Below, piece by piece: positions 15,330 through 19,408 of a stretch of 19,408 nt of DNA (position 1 is its first letter; each line of letters starts with the position of its first letter). The stretch is from positions 1 through 19,408 of the forward strand of contig CAJUOF010000320.1 in NCBI GenBank assembly GCA_910587905.1. Reading direction: 5' to 3'. The translations under genes and the position numbers were made by a program. Source of the DNA: an uncultured Lachnospiraceae bacterium (GTDB lineage Bacteria; Bacillota_A; Clostridia; Lachnospirales; Lachnospiraceae). A model generated the notes under the pieces. The model was not told where the DNA came from and ran no database searches. It was given only the letters and a program-made list of their open reading frames with translations.

Positions 15330-15358
15330 AGTTTAGCACAGCCTTCGGCAGAATGCAA
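15330..15358 (-). promoter_or_regulatory. Probable promoter of the GT8 gene (extended -10)
   Basis: On the minus strand, TTGCAT (15353-15358) and TAAACT (15330-15335) are 17 bases apart, with TGC before the -10 box. The leader would be about 30 nt. Confidence 0.5.
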
Positions 15359-15389
15359 CAGGTAATTTGGCCGAAAATACGTTTGGTTT

Positions 15390-15436
15390 ATAAAATTTAG
15401 CTAAACTTATTATCAATTCATAAAATTTAGCAAAAC
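15390..15436. repeat. Two 17-bp direct repeats, 30-bp period, upstream of kinase promoter
   Basis: The copies are 15390-15406 and 15420-15436 and differ at one base (ATAAAATTTAGC, then T or A, then AAAC). Their starts are exactly 30 bases apart, about three helical turns, so both would face the same side of the DNA. The second ends three bases before the -35 box at 15440. The first contains a TTTAGCTAAA palindrome. Tandem sites for a regulator, or an UP-like AT-rich activator region, are the likely readings. Confidence 0.65.
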
Positions 15437-15439
15437 CGG

Positions 15440-15468
15440 TTGACATCTCACAAAAAGCGGCATATAAT
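15440..15468 (+). promoter_or_regulatory. Perfect consensus sigma-A promoter of the kinase operon
   Basis: TTGACA (15440-15445), exactly 17 bases, TATAAT (15463-15468). The leader of about 90 nt holds a small hairpin (15501-15506 with 15511-15516). Confidence 0.88.
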
Positions 15469-15566
15469 GACAGCGCCGTCACATCAGGCGGTGCTTCTTT
15501 TCGGGGATTCTCCCGATGATTCCATAAAATAAAATTTAAGATTACGACATATTGCGGGGTGAGGCC

Positions 15567-17243
15567 ATGGCCTGTGTGCCGGGAGATATTCTTTATGAAA
15601 TTTATAGGATTTTGGACGTGTTGGGAAAAGGGGGAAGCGGTACGGTGTATCTGGCACGCCATGAGCGCAGCGGAAGGCTCTGGGCTGTGAAGGAGATTGC
15701 AAAAGAGGAAAATCATCTGATCATGGAGGCGGAGCTTTTGAAAAAGCTTCGGCATCCGGGGCTTCCGGCAGTGGGAGACATTCTGGAACAGAATGGGATG
15801 TTTTATCTGGTGATGGATTACATAGAGGGAAAGTCGTTGAAACAGCTTTTGGAGGAAGAGAAGGTCTTTGGCCAGGAGCAGGTGGTAAAATGGGGGCTTG
15901 AGCTTTGCCAGGTGCTTGACTATCTGCACACCAGGGAGCCCTCTGTGATCTATCGGGACATGAAGCCTTCCAACGTGATGCGGCGGGAGGACGGAAGCCT
16001 GGTGCTGGTGGATTTCGGAACGGCCAGGGAGAGGAAGGAGGAGGCCGAGGGAGACACGGTCTGGCTGGGAACCAGGGGCTATGCGGCGCCGGAGCAGTAT
16101 GGGGGCCATGGGCAGACCGGCCCGGAGACGGATGTTTATGGACTTGGTGCGGTTCTCTATCATTTACTGACCGGCCGCAGTCCGGTGGATCCGCCCTATG
16201 GCTTTGTTCCGGTTCGAACCCTCAGGCCGGAACTCTCCGGCGGTCTGGAGAAGATTCTCGCATGCTGCACCAGGGATAATCCGGAGGAGCGGTATCATTC
16301 CTGCGGGGAGTTGGCCTGGGCCCTGAAGCATTACCAGGAGTTGGACGAAACTTTTATTCGGCAGAAAAAGAGGCGAAGGCGGATTTTTGTGACCTGCGCC
16401 CTGGCCACGGCGGTATCTTTTGCGGGCAGCGGGATCATGATATCATTGGAACGGCGAGCCATTGCGGGCACCTATCAGGCCCAGATTGCAGAGGCGGAGG
16501 GGGCCGTCCACAGAGAGGATCGGTTGGAAGCGTGCAGAAAGGCGATCCGCCTGGAACCGGGGCTGTCGGAAGGGTATCACTGCCTGATGGAAATCTTTTT
16601 GGAGGACGGCACGTTTTCGGCGGAAGAAGAGCTTGTCCTGCGGGAAGTACTGAATGAGAGATCGGACGGAGGCGGGCGCATTCTGGACCGGCTTCAGAGA
16701 AATGAGACAGAGTATCAGAGGGCGGCCTATGAGATCGGGCAGGCGTACTTTTATGATTACGAGGGGGCAGACGGGAAACGGGCCTCCGCCAGGTGGCTTT
16801 TGGAGGCAGCGCAGGCGAAGGCGGGCGGCTGTCTTTCGGATCGGGAGGTTTTTCGTGCCGGTATCCTGAACCGGATTGCAGGTTATTATGACAAGTTGGA
16901 TATTCAGAAGCGAAATGGGGATACGGAGGTTTCTTATGAGGACTACTGGGAAGACTTGAGTGCACTTGGCGGAGTGGAGATCGAGGAGGGGGATAATCGG
17001 ATTACAGCACTTTTGGCAGACCGGGAGCTGACGGCCGGATTGTCTCTCAGGATGGAACAGTTTAAAGCGGCAGGGGTGGATGTCAATTCCATGAGGGACG
17101 CACTCGTCCGGGTACAGGAAAGGCTGGAAGTTTGGGAGACGGAACCGGATCATTCAGTGTATGAGTCACAGCTAAAACAGGAAGTGAAAGAGGGAATTAT
17201 GACGGCAAAACAGGCCCTCGACGCAGCATTTTCGGATTCGTAA
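15567..17243 (+). CDS. Transmembrane serine/threonine protein kinase (PknB-like) with extracytoplasmic repeat domain
   Basis: A 558-residue protein. The kinase domain is residues about 10-262, with P-loop LGKGGSGTVYLA (19-30), ATP-binding lysine K42, catalytic loop Y129-R130-D131-MKPSN, DFG at D149 and APE at 174-176. The catalytic loop has Tyr where most kinases have His (HRD); the aspartate, MKPSN and DFG are kept, so activity is likely. A KKRRRR stop-transfer stretch precedes one membrane helix (about 273-294). The outer part (about 295-558) is helical and TPR-like (EACRKAIRLEPGLSEGYHCL), not the PASTA repeats of PknB proteins that sense cell wall. ATG 15567 is chosen over an upstream TTG at 15552. 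The stop is followed after 11 bases by the Ig-like protein gene, so signalling and surface protein are co-expressed. Confidence 0.93.
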   Translation: MACVPGDILYEIYRILDVLGKGGSGTVYLARHERSGRLWAVKEIAKEENHLIMEAELLKKLRHPGLPAVGDILEQNGMFYLVMDYIEGKSLKQLLEEEKVFGQEQVVKWGLELCQVLDYLHTREPSVIYRDMKPSNVMRREDGSLVLVDFGTARERKEEAEGDTVWLGTRGYAAPEQYGGHGQTGPETDVYGLGAVLYHLLTGRSPVDPPYGFVPVRTLRPELSGGLEKILACCTRDNPEERYHSCGELAWALKHYQELDETFIRQKKRRRRIFVTCALATAVSFAGSGIMISLERRAIAGTYQAQIAEAEGAVHREDRLEACRKAIRLEPGLSEGYHCLMEIFLEDGTFSAEEELVLREVLNERSDGGGRILDRLQRNETEYQRAAYEIGQAYFYDYEGADGKRASARWLLEAAQAKAGGCLSDREVFRAGILNRIAGYYDKLDIQKRNGDTEVSYEDYWEDLSALGGVEIEEGDNRITALLADRELTAGLSLRMEQFKAAGVDVNSMRDALVRVQERLEVWETEPDHSVYESQLKQEVKEGIMTAKQALDAAFSDS

Positions 17244-17254
17244 AGGAGTAGAAT

Positions 17255-19408
17255 ATGGGACAGGAAGCGATAGAAAATTTTCACAAATGGTCGATCATAC
17301 TGGGGGTAATGGGAGGCTGCGGATTTCTTTTATTGGCGGCGTTGTTTATAAAATTTCAATATGGAACAGCATGCAGGAAATGGATGGAAAAAAGACGCTC
17401 CATCAAACAAAAAAATGGAAAAAGGGCACGAGCATTTTTGATGGCAGCCATACTCCTGGCCTCATCGCTGTCCGGCCTGTCCGCGCAGGCAGTTTCAGAA
17501 CAAAGGTCTGGGGACGAGGACCGTTTAGGAGAATCGGCGGCAAAGGTTCTGGTGGCTGTGGAGGGAGATTCTGTCCGGCCAAATGTTTACCGGGATATGG
17601 CAGTTGCAGAAATTACGTTCCAGGAGAAGAACTTTGACGAGAGCAGCGTTTTGGTGACAGTCAGTGATGAGACAGGTAGGGAGACGAGACTTACGTTTGA
17701 GGATGGAAGCTGGAAAGGGCTGTCCGGTCTTGGGGAGGGGAAGCTGGAGATGGTTCCCTATGGGACCACGTCTGAAAATGAGGGAGGGAAGGAGAAGCAT
17801 TGGTTTTTGGACAGTGAGGCGGGGGTCCTGGAGCATACGGAAGATCGGACAGTGAAAATACGGCTTCGTTTTCCGGAGGAAGGACGATTTGAGATACGGG
17901 AAGCCTCTTGTAAGGATCTTGCCGGAAACACCTCCGGGCTGGCAGCCCCGGTTTCTGTGATCATAGACCGGACACCGCCGGAGCTTAGGATCGTTTTGCC
18001 GGAGGAAGAGCTGGTTCATGAGGGATATTATAGCCATCCCATCACCATTTGGTTGTATCTGAGAGAGCACAATTTTAGTCCGGAGGCAGTGGAAGGACTT
18101 CCGGAAATGATGTTGGAAATACAAAATGAGGAGAAAACAGGTTGGGATGAGTGCTTGGAAGCCGGTGAGACAGGAACGTGGGCCTTGGCTCCGGAGAAGG
18201 GAACAGACTGGTATAAGCTGCCGATTCATGTGACAGAGGATGGGAATTACCGACTTCAAGTGTCCTACGAGGATCCGGCAGGCAGGCCCCTTTCGGCAGG
18301 AAGTGAACGGGAGCAGAGTTTTACGGTAGATACGACGGCACCGGAATTCGGAACCATTACGGCGATGGGAAAATCCTGGAATACCCTTTTGGAGCACATT
18401 ACCTTTGGACACTATTCTTCCGATCAGGAGCCGGTGATCTTGGAAGGAAGGGACAGTGTTTCACCGGTGGAACCGCTTCGTTATTTTTGCAGCGATCAGG
18501 TACTTACGGAGCATGAATTGCAAGGAGTCGGGGAAGAACAGTGGAGGACGGGAAACAGTCTGATGCTCACACCGGATTCACGGACTGTGGTCTATCTGAG
18601 AGTGACCAATTATGCCGGGCTTGACCGCTATTTTAGCTCTGAGGGATTGGTGGTGGAGAATAAAGGGCCAATCATTACCTTGGAGCCGCGGGGGGAGTCC
18701 TGGGCGGAAAGTGGCATTTACCGGGGAGATGTGGAGATCTTGATTTCCCTTGAAGAGCCGGAAGAGACAGGTATTGTTTCTGGTTTGAAAGAGGCGGCAT
18801 ATGTGCTGGAGGCAGAGCGGGATGGGAGGCGAGAACGCTTGAAGGAAGGGAGCCTGCTTGATGTGGTGATGGGAGGAGCAGGTGTAGATGAGCCGCTTAA
18901 ACACTGGAAGGATCGTATGCTTCTCTCCGCAGAGGACTATGACGGGGAGGACTTGTGGTTAACGATTTCGGCAGAGGACATGGCAGGAAACAAGTCGGAA
19001 AAAGCGCTGAGCTTTTCCATGGACAAGACAGCGCCGAAGCTACAGATCGTTTACGGGGAGGAACAGCCGGAAAATGGCTTTTACTATAACCGGGAGAGAC
19101 GAATACAGCTCGTCATAGAAGAAGCAAATTTTTCGGAGGAACGCGTATGGTTTACGATTACAAACACGGACGGTGCCCTTCCTGAGATGTCCGAGTGGAG
19201 CCATGAGGAGACTCTGCATCGCTGCCAGCTCATTTTTTCGGAGGACGGGGATTACACGTTCTCTGTCAGGTGTGAGGATTTGGCAGGGCACAGTTCGGAG
19301 AGAGAAGAGAAAAATTTTACCATAGACCGGACGCCGCCGAAGGTCTCGGTGGAGTTTTCGAAGGAGGGCCGTACAGGTGACGGCAGATATTATAGGAAGC
19401 CGGGAACC
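17255..19408 (+). CDS. Large Ig-like repeat membrane/surface protein, 3' end beyond the window
   Basis: An unbroken frame of 718 codons runs from the ATG at 17255 (AAAGGAG six bases upstream) to the last base with no stop. Residues about 12-34 form a first membrane helix. A basic loop (41-59) leads to a second hydrophobic stretch (60-79) ending SGLSAQA, which resembles a signal peptide. The rest is extracytoplasmic. Domain boundaries recur at D238RTPP, D359TTAP, N469KGP, D590KTAP and D691RTPP, spaced 121, 110, 121 and 101 residues. Each domain tends to have a YY pair early, an EANFS- or EHNFS-like motif, DGDYTF and DLAGN/H near its end, a bacterial Ig-like pattern. At least four domains are present and a further one is cut. 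Co-transcribed with the kinase; probably a surface, adhesion or assembly protein, exact role unknown. A second possible start (M44, base 17384) exists but is less well supported. Confidence 0.85.
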   Translation, partial: MGQEAIENFHKWSIILGVMGGCGFLLLAALFIKFQYGTACRKWMEKRRSIKQKNGKRARAFLMAAILLASSLSGLSAQAVSEQRSGDEDRLGESAAKVLVAVEGDSVRPNVYRDMAVAEITFQEKNFDESSVLVTVSDETGRETRLTFEDGSWKGLSGLGEGKLEMVPYGTTSENEGGKEKHWFLDSEAGVLEHTEDRTVKIRLRFPEEGRFEIREASCKDLAGNTSGLAAPVSVIIDRTPPELRIVLPEEELVHEGYYSHPITIWLYLREHNFSPEAVEGLPEMMLEIQNEEKTGWDECLEAGETGTWALAPEKGTDWYKLPIHVTEDGNYRLQVSYEDPAGRPLSAGSEREQSFTVDTTAPEFGTITAMGKSWNTLLEHITFGHYSSDQEPVILEGRDSVSPVEPLRYFCSDQVLTEHELQGVGEEQWRTGNSLMLTPDSRTVVYLRVTNYAGLDRYFSSEGLVVENKGPIITLEPRGESWAESGIYRGDVEILISLEEPEETGIVSGLKEAAYVLEAERDGRRERLKEGSLLDVVMGGAGVDEPLKHWKDRMLLSAEDYDGEDLWLTISAEDMAGNKSEKALSFSMDKTAPKLQIVYGEEQPENGFYYNRERRIQLVIEEANFSEERVWFTITNTDGALPEMSEWSHEETLHRCQLIFSEDGDYTFSVRCEDLAGHSSEREEKNFTIDRTPPKVSVEFSKEGRTGDGRYYRKPGT

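Noticed and set aside
15390..15436. The two AT-rich direct repeats as a short CRISPR array
   Set aside because: There are only two 17-bp units with a 13-bp gap, next to a promoter, and no cas genes.
17525..18412. A 295-codon minus-strand frame inside the Ig-repeat gene, and small plus-strand frames at 17287 and 17664
   Set aside because: The plus-strand frame from 17255 is continuous to the window end, has a good ribosome site and shows periodic Ig-like motifs.

Overview
The window looks like one contig, or one end of a contig, from a draft assembly of a spore-forming clostridial Firmicute, probably Lachnospiraceae-like. This rests on a spoVAD gene, strong AGGAGG-type ribosome binding sites, consensus sigma-A promoters, a YtrA-type GntR/ABC operon, and gene families typical of gut Clostridia. 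Taxonomy is inferred from gene content only. The first 28 bases are Illumina adapter, so the left edge is an assembly end. No tRNA, rRNA, insertion sequence, phage gene or CRISPR array was seen.

Left part (29-6375): amino-acid and peptide handling. On the minus strand, an M24 (Xaa-Pro) peptidase gene is followed by the 5' end of a threonine-synthase-like gene cut by the adapter. Divergently, a branched-chain amino-acid type ABC operon (livJ-livH-livM-livG-livF) starts from a good sigma-A promoter with a leader of about 175 nt. Two of its five genes are broken: livJ has an internal out-of-frame deletion and livH has an in-frame TGA. livM, livG and livF are intact. As written, this sequence could not make a working transporter. 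Recent gene decay and assembly error are both possible.

Middle part (6473-13062): a GC-rich block. It holds a low-specificity threonine aldolase closed by a strong terminator, then a GntR regulator, ABC ATPase and membrane protein operon whose promoter carries a perfect palindrome over its -10 box. Next come endonuclease III, a lone DinJ/RelB-type antitoxin with no toxin beside it, an MFS transporter with an abnormal N-terminus preceded by a strong hairpin, and a membrane-anchored glycerophosphodiester phosphodiesterase.

Right part (13130-19408): a solitary spoVAD with a possible forespore-type promoter faces a GT8 glycosyltransferase gene. A perfect 11-bp hairpin lies between them and includes the glycosyltransferase stop codon. 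The glycosyltransferase is divergent from a membrane Ser/Thr kinase. Their shared spacer holds a perfect TTGACA-17-TATAAT promoter and two 17-bp direct repeats exactly 30 bp apart. The kinase is followed after 11 bases by a long Ig-like repeat surface protein that stays open to the right end (718 codons, no stop). This kinase plus Ig-repeat pair, with a sugar transferase across a shared control region, is the most interesting candidate system in the window. Its continuation lies beyond the right edge.
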